Assembly (NCBI GenBank): GCA_028282145.1
Contig: JANQIN010000168.1
Span: 1 to 59,677 of the forward strand
From: Thermodesulfobacteriota bacterium
GTDB lineage: Bacteria; Desulfobacterota; Desulfuromonadia; Desulfuromonadales; Geopsychrobacteraceae
Direction: 5' to 3'
DNA length: 59,677 nt
How positions within the stretch are numbered: position 1 is the first letter of the stretch; each line of letters opens with the position of its first letter. The notes under the pieces were generated by a model. That model did not search any database. It was not told the DNA's origin and saw only the letters and a list, made by a program, of their open reading frames with translations. Shown piece after piece: positions 9,772-19,047 of this stretch. The position numbers and the translations under genes were made by a program.

Positions 9772-10331
9772 AACGCCATCTGATCCCACTGCTCGGCCTG
9801 ATTGCCCTGGGAGCAATGATCTACTTCAGCACCCTCGGTAAAGCAAAATACCATCGAACCGAGATGACCTATGCGATTCCGGCCGTCACTCTGATCAATC
9901 AGGACGGACAGCCGGTGCCGTTGCAAACCTTTCTCTCTCCGGGCAAACCGGTGTTGCTGGAATTTATCTTTACCAGTTGCACCACCCTTTGCCCTACCCA
10001 GTCGGTCAAGTTCACCAACTTCCAACGACGCCTGGCACCGGACACCGAACAGGTACGACTGGTGTCGATCACCATCGACCCCGAGACCGACACACCGCCG
10101 TTGATGAAAACCTATCTGAAACAGTTTGGGGCCCAACCCGGTTGGGATTTTCTGACGGGGGATAAAGAGACGATCCTGCGGGTAATGAACGCTTTCGGAA
10201 TTCAGGCGTCGGACATGATCACCCTCGACAACTCATTGCTGATGCGGGCTGTCAACGGCCAGTGGTTCAAGTTTGATGGGGAACTGAGTGGCGAAACCTT
10301 TCAGACCGAGTTTGACCGACTGCCCCATTGA
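9768..10331 (+). CDS. SCO1/SenC-family copper chaperone/thioredoxin-fold protein
   Basis: VLLEFIFTSCTTLCPTQS (CxxxC), VRLVSITIDPETDTPPLMKTYLKQFG typical of SCO. Confidence 0.88.
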   Translation: MKRHLIPLLGLIALGAMIYFSTLGKAKYHRTEMTYAIPAVTLINQDGQPVPLQTFLSPGKPVLLEFIFTSCTTLCPTQSVKFTNFQRRLAPDTEQVRLVSITIDPETDTPPLMKTYLKQFGAQPGWDFLTGDKETILRVMNAFGIQASDMITLDNSLLMRAVNGQWFKFDGELSGETFQTEFDRLPH

Positions 10332-10458
10332 CCCCCTTCTGTTATTTGTTTGTTAAACCTGTTTCAGACTCTTGTCTTCCCTCCACCATCTCTGGAAAAT
10401 ACGGCCTGAGTTGTTCGACCGGGATCAACCACAGATATCGCTATTTGATCTGGAGGGG

Positions 10459-11718
10459 ATGATGAAACCTTGTCTTGCTCGTGTCGCTGTTATTACCCTA
10501 CTGGGACTCTTTCTTTCCGTTGCCGGAGCTTTCGCAGAAAAGTGTCTTCATTACACCGACATCTGGAAGGAAAAGAACAGGGACACTCTGCAGAAACATC
10601 TCTCTTTCACCGAGTTTAAAAAACTGGCCAAGTCCCGATACTCCCTGGAAAATCTTGCCAGCCTTTATCGCCGTGGCCCCACCCGTTTCAATAAGATGTT
10701 CGGCATTCTCTCCCAGAAGGAAGGTGCCTATATCGCCGAGCGTTTCACCATCCGGGAAAACGGTCGAACTCGCCCGTACCAGATCTTTTCACTCAGCAGC
10801 AAAGGGAACGAAAAGATCGACTTTGACAGTTTCCTGAAGCGGATGCGTCGCAAGATACCGCTGACCGACCGCCAGATAGCCCGACGCGGAGTTCAATTCG
10901 CCATCAAAAATGCCTCCCAATGCCGCACATTGGCTTATGCGATAAACGACGAAGGAGAGGTCGGTGCCACCTTCAGCGATACTTTTGGCAACTATTCGAC
11001 ACGCAAGGAGATGGTGAGCCGGATCTCTGAATATGGCAGCAGCCTGGCGCTACCTTCGACCCACAGCCTGGACTTCACCTCCCACGGCATGACCACTGTA
11101 AAGATCGCCATTCCGGAAAACAGCGTCGGTCTGCTCTCGGCCTCCGAATCGGATCGAATCCTGACCTACCGGGACGCCGACTTCAAACTCTACGAGCTCT
11201 CGTTCACATCGACCGGCTCACCCCGGAAGACCTTTCGCCAGACTGCGGAAGACTGCACCAAACGCTTTGGTTTGGTGCCGTTCAAGGAGTACCTGGAAAA
11301 AGGGCATGGGCGCTTTCCGCTGACCTTGGATCCTGTCCGGTCCTGCATGGTCAAATCCGGCTACATCTCCACGAAGCCAATGGTGGTACTGCGTCCCTTT
11401 GAATTGCGGGTGGAAATCGACTATTTGAAAAAGCCGGGCCAGGCGTCCGAAGACCGCCCTTCCCTGCCGAAAGAGGCCTGGATTCAGGGCAGTTCTGTCG
11501 TCCTGTACCCGTCGAGCCTGCAGATCGAAACCCGGCAGGACCCGATTCTGGCGGCCAGTCGTATTCGAGACTGTTTTGAGGAGAACTTCGGCGACACCGA
11601 ACTGGCGCTCATCTGTATGGAAAAGGGCGGAGACTTTCGGATTAAACGGGTGAAGCCTTATCCGGCTGGGCCTCATGGTCGGAGAGGAGAACGGGTGGTC
11701 AGTCAGCAGGAGATTTAA
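10459..11718 (+). CDS. Secreted hypothetical protein
   Basis: Signal peptide MMKPCLARVAVITLLGLFLSVAGAFA; ggaggg SD; long intact ORF; no family recognised. Confidence 0.7.
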   Translation: MMKPCLARVAVITLLGLFLSVAGAFAEKCLHYTDIWKEKNRDTLQKHLSFTEFKKLAKSRYSLENLASLYRRGPTRFNKMFGILSQKEGAYIAERFTIRENGRTRPYQIFSLSSKGNEKIDFDSFLKRMRRKIPLTDRQIARRGVQFAIKNASQCRTLAYAINDEGEVGATFSDTFGNYSTRKEMVSRISEYGSSLALPSTHSLDFTSHGMTTVKIAIPENSVGLLSASESDRILTYRDADFKLYELSFTSTGSPRKTFRQTAEDCTKRFGLVPFKEYLEKGHGRFPLTLDPVRSCMVKSGYISTKPMVVLRPFELRVEIDYLKKPGQASEDRPSLPKEAWIQGSSVVLYPSSLQIETRQDPILAASRIRDCFEENFGDTELALICMEKGGDFRIKRVKPYPAGPHGRRGERVVSQQEI

Positions 11719-12299
11719 TAGAGGACATACTGCAATCCCGGAGCGGTGGATCGTCTGGTAGGCCCTTTTTTCTGAACCCGCTCAATCTGCCGGGCGACAT
11801 AGTCTTTCAAGGCGATTGCTTCATCCTGTAGGAGTGAGTCGACATCCCGATAAAACTCAATCGCCTCCCGACCCAACCCCATTCTTTCCGAGGATCGAGC
11901 CGATTTGAAGTTCACCACCAGATGGTTCGAGTACTCCTTTAAAGCCTTCTTCAGCTTGGCATCGGCTGCAACAGGGTCACCGAGTTTCAATTCCTGTTTG
12001 ACCTCTTTTAAGCATTTTGCCAAGTCGGAACCGTCAGCCCCCTTTCTGGTAGACCGTTCCAGATAAGAGTACTCGAAGGCCCCTCGCCGCTTTCCAAAGA
12101 AGTACGATACCGCAAATCCCTGAAAGGCAACCCCAAAGATTGCGGGAAAGCTGATGGGACTGAGAAGGAACACGCCCCCGACGCGCAAAGCCATCAGACC
12201 GAGAATTAAACCTGTGCCGATGGCCATCAGGGTGTTCAAGGTCCAGAAATAGAGGTAGTGCCCTATTGGAACCTTAAGTTTTCCCTCTGAAAACTCCAT
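11715..12299 (-). CDS. Hypothetical membrane protein
   Basis: Two TM segments followed by a soluble helical C-terminus; start at MEFSEGK. Confidence 0.65.
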   Translation of the reverse strand: MEFSEGKLKVPIGHYLYFWTLNTLMAIGTGLILGLMALRVGGVFLLSPISFPAIFGVAFQGFAVSYFFGKRRGAFEYSYLERSTRKGADGSDLAKCLKEVKQELKLGDPVAADAKLKKALKEYSNHLVVNFKSARSSERMGLGREAIEFYRDVDSLLQDEAIALKDYVARQIERVQKKGPTRRSTAPGLQYVLY

Positions 12300-12301
12300 T
12301 T

Positions 12302-12715
12302 TTACTCCTTCTTTTCTCGGCCAAAGGAACGAGGTCGAACCCAGAACCAACTCCCCAGAACGGCGGCGCCAAAGAGGGTGTAGATCACGACGAAGACCCA
12401 GGGCGGAAACTGCCAGTACAACAGTTTCTCCAGCCAGTGACCGATAAAGGTCCCCGAGTAAGCTTCACCGCCGCCTTTTTTGCGAAGCGCCGTCTCCCAG
12501 ACCGTCAGGGGGCAGATCACCCCGACCCAGGATTGAAGGACGACGATCCCGATTGCCAGCAGGTGACAGAGCCGAAACCAGGGGTTGCGAACCCAGGACC
12601 AGCGGCAAACGTTTCCGACATAGATCAGCACCAGCCCGAACACGACAAAGAGAACAAAAAGCACATGGGTCAGTAGCAGGACATCGGCCGCAAAGAGATA
12701 GACGTCTGCACTCAT
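12302..12715 (-). CDS. DUF2784-like membrane protein
   Basis: LTHVLFVLFVVFGLVLIYVG...WFRLCHLLAIGIVVLQSWVGVICPLTVWE pattern typical of DUF2784. Confidence 0.75.
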   Translation of the reverse strand: MSADVYLFAADVLLLTHVLFVLFVVFGLVLIYVGNVCRWSWVRNPWFRLCHLLAIGIVVLQSWVGVICPLTVWETALRKKGGGEAYSGTFIGHWLEKLLYWQFPPWVFVVIYTLFGAAVLGSWFWVRPRSFGREKKE

Positions 12716-12947
12716 CGGTTCAAGCCAAAAAACCGCAGCACCCCATTGCGGAGCCTGCGGCCTGAAATTTTTCACAGGGTTCCATCATCTCCTGCCCTCA
12801 CAAGATTCGATGGTTCAAGGCACGTGAAACACGTATTACCCTAAGGGAGAATCCCTCTCGGTTCAAGCAAAACCTTTGTACTTCTTTTGGGTCCAAGGGT
12901 GGTATGATGCGAAAACATTTCACCATTTTGGCCTTCTAGGAGGGGTT

Positions 12948-13829
12948 ATGATGTATCGGTCGTTCCAACGTTACCTGGCACTGGTCCTGCTACTCTGTCT
13001 TCTTGTTCCTGCCTCAGCTTTTGCTCAGAAATCGTTCCTGTGGGAGGTGAAATCGGACCGGACCACCGTTTACCTCTTCGGTTCGCTCCACATGGCCGAC
13101 GCCAGTTTTTACCCTTTGAGTGATGCCGTCGAAGAAGCATTCGCAGGTTCCGACTATCTGGGGGTGGAGGTGAATCCGCTGACCGGCCAATCACCACAGT
13201 TTCAACAGATGATGCTGCAAAAAGGGCTTTATCCTGGGAGCGAGACCTTACAGACCGGGGTGTCGGAAGAAACTTTCGGCCAGTTAAGCGCCTTTCTGCA
13301 AACCAACGGCATGCCGATCCAGATGTTTATGAAGATGCGTCCGACCATGGTGGCTTTGACACTGACAATGGTTCAGCTGCAGAAATTCGGCGTGTCCCCC
13401 GAGTACGGACTGGATCTGCATTTTGCCAAACAGGCAACGGATCAGAAACCGATTATCGAACTTGAGTCGATGGAAATGCAGTTGGATCTTCTCTTTGACC
13501 ACCTGGATCAGGAATTGTTCCTGAAATATACCCTTCAGGGATTCGACAACCTCGAATCCGAGTTTAACCAGATGGTCTCGGCCTGGAAATCGGGAGATGC
13601 GGGCGCCCTTGATGCTCTTCTGTTGCTTCCCTATGACGAGCAACCTGAATTGAAGCCGATGATGCAAAAGATCTACTACGACCGGAACCTGACAATGACC
13701 GATCGGATCAAGGAGCTGTTGCAACAGAAGGAAACCGGCTTTGTGGTGGTCGGAGCCGGACATCTGGTGGGAGACAAGGGGATTGTGCAATTGCTGAAGA
13801 ACGAAAACTACCGGGTTCGGCAATTGTAG
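12948..13829 (+). CDS. TraB/GumN family protein
   Basis: Signal peptide; FLWEVKSDRTTVYLFGSLHMADASFYPL and C-terminal GFVVVGAGHLVGDKGIVQLLK. Confidence 0.87.
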   Translation: MMYRSFQRYLALVLLLCLLVPASAFAQKSFLWEVKSDRTTVYLFGSLHMADASFYPLSDAVEEAFAGSDYLGVEVNPLTGQSPQFQQMMLQKGLYPGSETLQTGVSEETFGQLSAFLQTNGMPIQMFMKMRPTMVALTLTMVQLQKFGVSPEYGLDLHFAKQATDQKPIIELESMEMQLDLLFDHLDQELFLKYTLQGFDNLESEFNQMVSAWKSGDAGALDALLLLPYDEQPELKPMMQKIYYDRNLTMTDRIKELLQQKETGFVVVGAGHLVGDKGIVQLLKNENYRVRQL

Positions 13830-13948
13830 CCTTTAGATCTGTTGATTGTTGATAACTCCTTAACCTCTTGAAACGTAAAAGAAATCTATTTTCCGCTTTT
13901 TCGGAAAAACCGGTGTATTGAAATTTGATCATGAGCGGCTCTTACTTC

Positions 13949-13998
13949 TGCTTTACTCACAAACTCAGGGGCATTGTAAGCCCCTGAGTTTGGCTCGC
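13949..13998. repeat. 50-bp hairpin repeat, copy 1
   Basis: TGCTTTACTCACAAACTCAGGGGCATTGTAAGCCCCTGAGTTTGGCTCGC; about 43/50 identical to 33326..33375, with perfect stem AAACTCAGGGGC/GCCCCTGAGTTT. Confidence 0.8.
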
Positions 13999-14014
13999 AA
14001 TGAATGATGAGAGC

Positions 14015-14212
14015 TCAGATGTAAGGAGAGCGTCTCTCCGGTCCGGTGTAATTATTGTTTCCGCCGGGATTCCGAAGTTGAACTTCACCGATTTTGGCCC
14101 AGCCATCGGACCGTTCAAAGCCACTGATCTGGTTGTGTGAAAGAAGTTTCTTCAGTTGGTGCGGCCGCACCAACTGCTGTTCTCCATCGTGATACTCCAC
14201 ACGGATCATCAT
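14015..14212 (-). CDS. GSU3473-like small protein
   Basis: MIRVEYHDGEQQLVRPHQLKKLLSHNQISGFERSDGWAKIG...YTGPERR resembles the small Geobacter-type family; aggtg SD. Confidence 0.65.
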   Translation of the reverse strand: MMIRVEYHDGEQQLVRPHQLKKLLSHNQISGFERSDGWAKIGEVQLRNPGGNNNYTGPERRSPYI

Positions 14213-14251
14213 AATTTCACCTCCGTGGTGAATGAGCGCTATACACCTATC

Positions 14252-15424
14252 TTAGCGCGGTTCGGAGGCTGGCTCTACCCTGGCCGATCCTTTGGCCGGT
14301 TCCGGCTGGAGAGAGGTCACGATCTTGCCCATCTTCAAACGGGCCATTCCGATACTGGCTCCGGGGCGAAGGATAAGAACCAGGTGACGCGGTTCGGGTT
14401 TACCGGGCAGGCAGCGGATCATGATATGGGCCTGCTCGGCCTCAATATGCAATAGTTGACCGGCTCCGGTCCCCAGCATGTCGGACGCCTTCTGGCTGTT
14501 TTGCACCAGCCGGTTCACCAGATTCCCCATATCGCCCGGATGCTCACAGTTCTCGGCTTCCAGTTTGGCCTGAAGCTCTCCACCGGGGGTGAAGACGCCG
14601 ACGCTGAAGAAACCCTCGATCACCGAAAAAGGGGCCAGCTTGGCCTGGAGAGACGCATCCATGACCGGCATGCTACCAGTCTCCGATTCCGGGAGAGTGC
14701 TGAACATGTCGCTCAGATCGAGATCGTCCTCTTCGGCGGCAAAAGCGTCCTCCTTTTCGGCCCACTCCTTTTCATCCTTCAGACGTAAAGCCTCCAGCAA
14801 AAGATGATTCAGCGGCGCATGGATCGTTTGCCGGGGTGGTGCCTCCAAGGCCTCCATTTCAATCGACACCTCGCCCCAGGCGAGGACTTCGTAAGCGGCC
14901 TCTTCCCCATCCAGGTCGCCACAGGTCACATCGACCAGTCTGCCCCCGTCAAAGACCAACCGTCCGACCTGTTTCTCGGCACGAACCTCCAGGGTACAGC
15001 TCTTTTTTTCCATCTCCATCAGCTGAGCGAAGGTGGGCAGGGTAATCCCCTGCACAAAGCCGGAAGCACGGGAATCCAATGCCTGTTGGATGGTATCGGA
15101 CAGGGTTGCCAGATCCATCGGCTTTTCGATGCAACGAATAGCGCCCAGTTTCTCCTGTACTTCCGGTGCTCCCAGGGCGGTCATCACGATCACCGGCATA
15201 CCCGTATGGTCGCGGCTAACGTTGCTCAGCAGTTCAAATCCGTCCATCACCGGCATCTTCAAATCGGTTACCAGAAGGTCAACCGGGGTCAACTGCAACA
15301 TAGCCAGCGCCTCGACACCGTTTTGGGCGGTGAGGATCTTGGTCTTTTTGAGGCGGGATTTCAGTCCCTGCTCCACACTCAGCAGAAAGGGCTTTTCGTC
15401 GTCAACAATCAGCACCTGTTTCAT
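14252..15424 (-). CDS. Response regulator with DUF4388-like middle region and C-terminal extension
   Basis: N-terminal REC domain (LIVDDE, DLLVTDLKMP, VMTA); the following segment TLPTFAQLMEMEKKSCTLEVRAEKQVGRLVFDGGRLVDV is DUF4388-like. Confidence 0.83.
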   Translation of the reverse strand: MKQVLIVDDEKPFLLSVEQGLKSRLKKTKILTAQNGVEALAMLQLTPVDLLVTDLKMPVMDGFELLSNVSRDHTGMPVIVMTALGAPEVQEKLGAIRCIEKPMDLATLSDTIQQALDSRASGFVQGITLPTFAQLMEMEKKSCTLEVRAEKQVGRLVFDGGRLVDVTCGDLDGEEAAYEVLAWGEVSIEMEALEAPPRQTIHAPLNHLLLEALRLKDEKEWAEKEDAFAAEEDDLDLSDMFSTLPESETGSMPVMDASLQAKLAPFSVIEGFFSVGVFTPGGELQAKLEAENCEHPGDMGNLVNRLVQNSQKASDMLGTGAGQLLHIEAEQAHIMIRCLPGKPEPRHLVLILRPGASIGMARLKMGKIVTSLQPEPAKGSARVEPASEPR

Positions 15425-15436
15425 CGTTGTCCATCC

Positions 15437-16504
15437 TCAATGAAGGTGACACTCGGGTGTCCCGTCGGGCAGGGAGATGGCAAAGCTGCTCCCCTGGCGG
15501 GGCTGGCTCTGCACGGATATGGTGCAGTTCATGCGGGCGAGCTGCTTACGGCAGATCACCAGGCCCAAACCGGTTCCGTTGGGCTTGGTGGTGTAGAACG
15601 GTTTAAACAGCTGGGATAGCTGGCTCTCGGGAATGCCGCATCCATTGTCTGTCACCTCGATCCAGGGGCGGCCTTGGGCCCGGTAAGCGCGGATCAGGAT
15701 CGTCGGCTGGGTCTGTTCCTGCAGCGCGTCCGCCGCGTTGGTAAAAAGATTGAGCAGCACCTGCTGCAACGGCCTCGGATCGGCCAGAGCCCACTGGGCA
15801 TCGGGGCTGAATTCGGTGTCAATCCGGATGTGACGCCGCCCGGATTCGTCCTGCACCAGTTTGACGAACCGGTCGAGAAATTCGGGCAGGGCGATCCGCT
15901 CCGGAATCGGCTGTTCGTACTGGTTGATGTTGCGGAGGGTCTTGAGAAGGTCTTCAACCCGCAGCAGTTCGGTCAAGGAGCGGTCGATAAACTCCAGGGC
16001 GGTTTCGGGGGGGAAGTCCCGGTAGTTTTCCCGGAGCACACTCAGGGTCATCTTGGCCGAGTTGAGAGGGTTGCCGATCTCATGGCGAATGCCGGAAAAG
16101 GCGTAACCGATGTTCTCCATGGTGTTGACCGCATCGGCGATCGATTCCAGACGGAGCTTATCGGTAATGTCGCGCACAAAGATCCACAGGTATTCCCCGC
16201 CGGGAATCGGATACACCGAATAACCCAGAAGCCGTTCCTGGAAGGAGGTCGACTGCTGCCCTACAGGGAGCGGGGCCAGCCCGGCGGGAAAGAACAGCGC
16301 TTTCAGTGCGGCGAAGTCGCGCGGATCCTGTCCCGGGGAGATCAGTTGTTCCGCTGCCGGATTGAAATATTCGATCGCCTCTTGCGCCCGATCAAGCACA
16401 ATAATACCGATATCGATGGTTTCGAAAATACCGGCATAAAGGCAGACCCCGGGACAGGGTGCCTTGCTGATGGGACAGACGTCACTGTTCAAACAGCCGA
16501 TCAT
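15437..16504 (-). CDS. PAS-domain sensor histidine kinase
   Basis: PAS-like N-terminus, HisKA around IRHEIGNPLNSAKMTL, HATPase motifs N..TNAADAL, DNGCGIPE, GTGLGLVICRK. Confidence 0.88.
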   Translation of the reverse strand: MIGCLNSDVCPISKAPCPGVCLYAGIFETIDIGIIVLDRAQEAIEYFNPAAEQLISPGQDPRDFAALKALFFPAGLAPLPVGQQSTSFQERLLGYSVYPIPGGEYLWIFVRDITDKLRLESIADAVNTMENIGYAFSGIRHEIGNPLNSAKMTLSVLRENYRDFPPETALEFIDRSLTELLRVEDLLKTLRNINQYEQPIPERIALPEFLDRFVKLVQDESGRRHIRIDTEFSPDAQWALADPRPLQQVLLNLFTNAADALQEQTQPTILIRAYRAQGRPWIEVTDNGCGIPESQLSQLFKPFYTTKPNGTGLGLVICRKQLARMNCTISVQSQPRQGSSFAISLPDGTPECHLH

Positions 16505-16813
16505 GGTACCTCGCACAAGTGAAGGAGGAAACTACGAGGATATTCTTAGAATTGTCTAATTATTTAGTATAACAAGCGGCATCAAATGTCCAGCCTTCTC
16601 TCCCACTCCACATAAAAAAGACACCATGAGACCAAAGATGAACGCGCCGAAAATCAGAGCATATCGAACGGTTTTTTGTGAATGACGTACAAAACCACGC
16701 CACGATTACAGGTGAGGAAATGGGAATGACAAACGCCAGGGAAGGTGTCTTTCATCAAACAGTTACACCCAAGGTGTCCGACTTTGGGCGTATTCGGAAA
16801 CACGGAACCGGCT

Positions 16814-17488
16814 TCAGGTGTCGGCACCCGGTTTAAGAGCGTTCCAGAAATGCTGGCTGAGGCGGGTCTTGATATGTTGCGCGGTGCGGGATTTGGGAGA
16901 GCGCTGCAGCAACCGCTCAACGGATGGAACATCATCGACATCGTCCCAGGTCTCCAGCTCTCGATGGATCAGACCGTGGAACATCAGGCGTTGCCGGGTT
17001 CGATCGACCAGCTTCTCGGTCGACCAGGGCATGTCCACGAAGATTTCGGGGTTATGTTTCGACTCGCCAAGCAAAACGTACCCACCGTCCTCCGCCGGAC
17101 AAAAGACCACCTCGACATGCTTCAGATGCAGAAAAGCCTTGTCAACCTTCTCCGGTGGCAGATCGGGGTTGTCCGATCCGACCAGAATCACCCCATCCGC
17201 TCCCCGATCCAGTTCACCAGTCATCGCATGGGCCATTCGCTGACCCAGATCCTCCCCCTGTTGCTGGACGATCCGAAGTTCCGGCCAACGTTCGGCGAAA
17301 TAGCTTTCGTCTCCCGCAACAAAAAGGACCACTTCGGCTCCGACCACCTTTTGCATCTCGGAAACCGTCTCTGCGAGCATCACCTGATACAGCTCTGTCG
17401 CTTCCTGCGGAGACAGAGGCGGAGTCAGTCGGGTCTTGACCTGCCCCTCTACCGGCGTTTTGGCAAAAACGCCAATCACATTTTTCAT
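16814..17488 (-). CDS. TIGR04282/DUF2064-family glycosyltransferase-like protein
   Basis: FAKTPVEGQVKTRLTPPLSPQEATELYQ, GVILVGSDNPDLP, EDGGYVLLG motifs. Confidence 0.85.
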   Translation of the reverse strand: MKNVIGVFAKTPVEGQVKTRLTPPLSPQEATELYQVMLAETVSEMQKVVGAEVVLFVAGDESYFAERWPELRIVQQQGEDLGQRMAHAMTGELDRGADGVILVGSDNPDLPPEKVDKAFLHLKHVEVVFCPAEDGGYVLLGESKHNPEIFVDMPWSTEKLVDRTRQRLMFHGLIHRELETWDDVDDVPSVERLLQRSPKSRTAQHIKTRLSQHFWNALKPGADT

Positions 17489-18345
17489 GAAAGCCCCTCA
17501 GGGTCGCTATAAAAAGTGGCCGATTTTTCGAGGTTATCCACGCTATTCACAGAGTTATCCACAGAAATCGTGGATTTCTCCCGTTCCACCATGGCATAAG
17601 CCGAGTGATTGTGAATCGATTCGAAGTTTTCGCAACTGACCTTGAACCAGGTGATTTCATCGACGGCAGCGAGCTTTTCGGTCACCGCGCGCACCATATC
17701 TTCCACAAACATCGGGTTGTTGAACGCCTGTTCGGTGACGTGTTTCTCGTCCTCCCGTTTCAGCAGGGAATAGACCGGTGCGCTGCCGCACTCCTCCAGC
17801 CATTCGATCAGGTCTTCGATCCAGATAAAGGCAGTAGAGCGGATACCGACCCGGATCTCGCTCCGCTGGTTGTGAGCTCCTCCGTCGCTGATCTCTTTGG
17901 AACAGGGGCAGAGGCTGGTCACCGGAACGGTGACTCCGAGCACAAAATCTTTCTCCTCGCCACAGGTCCCTTCCAGCTGAATGGTGTATTCCATCAGGCT
18001 TTTGGCGCCGGTGGCTGGAGCGGTCTTTTCGATAAAGTAAGGAAACTCCATCTCCATATGGGCGCAACTGGCTTCGAGCCGATCCTTCATCTGCTCAAGA
18101 ATCTTCCCCAGGTTGCGCATGGTGATCTCGCCCCGGTATTGGTTGAGGATTTCCACAAAACGGCTCATGTGGGTCCCCTTGAAGTGGTGGGGCAGATCGA
18201 CGTACATGTTGACCCGGGCCACGGTGTGCTGCTCCCGGTTGGCCTTGTCCAACACCACAATCGGGTAACGGATATCCTTCACCCCCACCTTGTCGATGGC
18301 GATGTTTCGATCGTCGGATCGGTTTTGCATATCGGGCATCGTCAT
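17485..18345 (-). CDS. folE2: GTP cyclohydrolase FolE2
   Basis: FolE2 motifs (TRFVEILN-like [37 protein letters not shown]); C-terminal low-complexity tail overlaps DnaA boxes. Start may be MPDMQN just inside. Confidence 0.9.
   Translation of the reverse strand: MTMPDMQNRSDDRNIAIDKVGVKDIRYPIVVLDKANREQHTVARVNMYVDLPHHFKGTHMSRFVEILNQYRGEITMRNLGKILEQMKDRLEASCAHMEMEFPYFIEKTAPATGAKSLMEYTIQLEGTCGEEKDFVLGVTVPVTSLCPCSKEISDGGAHNQRSEIRVGIRSTAFIWIEDLIEWLEECGSAPVYSLLKREDEKHVTEQAFNNPMFVEDMVRAVTEKLAAVDEITWFKVSCENFESIHNHSAYAMVEREKSTISVDNSVNSVDNLEKSATFYSDPEGLS
17533..17579. promoter_or_regulatory. Paired DnaA-box element (copy 1) plus 7-3-7 inverted repeat
   Basis: TTATCCACG (17534-17542) and TTATCCACA (17555-17563), 21 bp start-to-start, with ATTCACAGA between; followed by AGAAATC-GTG-GATTTCT. 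Confidence 0.6.
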
Positions 18346-19028
18346 CGGACACCCTCCACATAGGCTGCCGGATCGGCCACGCCGACCTCGGCAAACCCTT
18401 TCAGACGCAGCTGGCAGCTGTCGCAGCGGCCGCAGGCCAGATCGCCCACCGGATCGTAACAGGAGTGGGTCAGGGCATAATCGACCCCCAATTCCAGGCC
18501 TTTCCGGATCGTGTCGGCTTTGGTCAGGTGAAGCAGCGGTGTATGGATCCGGTAGCGACCGATCCCTTCCACCCCGGCCCGGGTCGCCAGGTTGGCCAGA
18601 TTCTCGAAAGCCTCGACAAACTCGGGACGGCAGTCGGGGTAGCCCGAATAATCAAGGGCGTTGACACCGATATAGATATCGAACGATTCAAGGACCTCGG
18701 CCCAACCGAGGGCAAAGGAGAGAAAAATGGTGTTGCGCGCCGGCACATAGGTGATGGGGATATCGTCCTCGATCTCCCGATCCTTCGGTACTTCAATATC
18801 GGCGGTGAGGGCGCTGCCGCCGATCTTCCGCAGATCGATGGTCGCTACCTGGTGTTCCACCGCACCGACCCGAGGGGCATACTCCCGAGCCTTTTCCAGT
18901 TCCACCGAATGGCGCTGGCCATATTGAAAACTCATCGCATAGGGTTCAAAACCCTCAGCGCGGGCGATCGCCATACAGGTGGTCGAATCGAGCCCGCCAC
19001 TGTACAGAACAATGGCCTTTTTACTCAT
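18342..19028 (-). CDS. queC: 7-cyano-7-deazaguanine synthase QueC
   Basis: [17 protein letters not shown]-loop, [19 protein letters not shown]-terminal [14 protein letters not shown]. Confidence 0.95.
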   Translation of the reverse strand: MSKKAIVLYSGGLDSTTCMAIARAEGFEPYAMSFQYGQRHSVELEKAREYAPRVGAVEHQVATIDLRKIGGSALTADIEVPKDREIEDDIPITYVPARNTIFLSFALGWAEVLESFDIYIGVNALDYSGYPDCRPEFVEAFENLANLATRAGVEGIGRYRIHTPLLHLTKADTIRKGLELGVDYALTHSCYDPVGDLACGRCDSCQLRLKGFAEVGVADPAAYVEGVR

Positions 19029-19047
19029 GGAGTCATCCTTGGTTCCG

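Noticed and set aside
14804-15619. 271-aa plus-strand ORF
   Set aside because: Antisense to the response regulator and histidine kinase; no domain motifs.
16654-16941. Cys-containing 95-aa minus ORF (…HLGCNCLMKDTFPGVCHSHFLTCNRGVVLYVIHKKPFDML)
   Set aside because: The N-terminal part overlaps the DUF2064-family gene in another frame and there is no clear RBS or family. The C-terminal part is intergenic and could be a relic, but support is insufficient.
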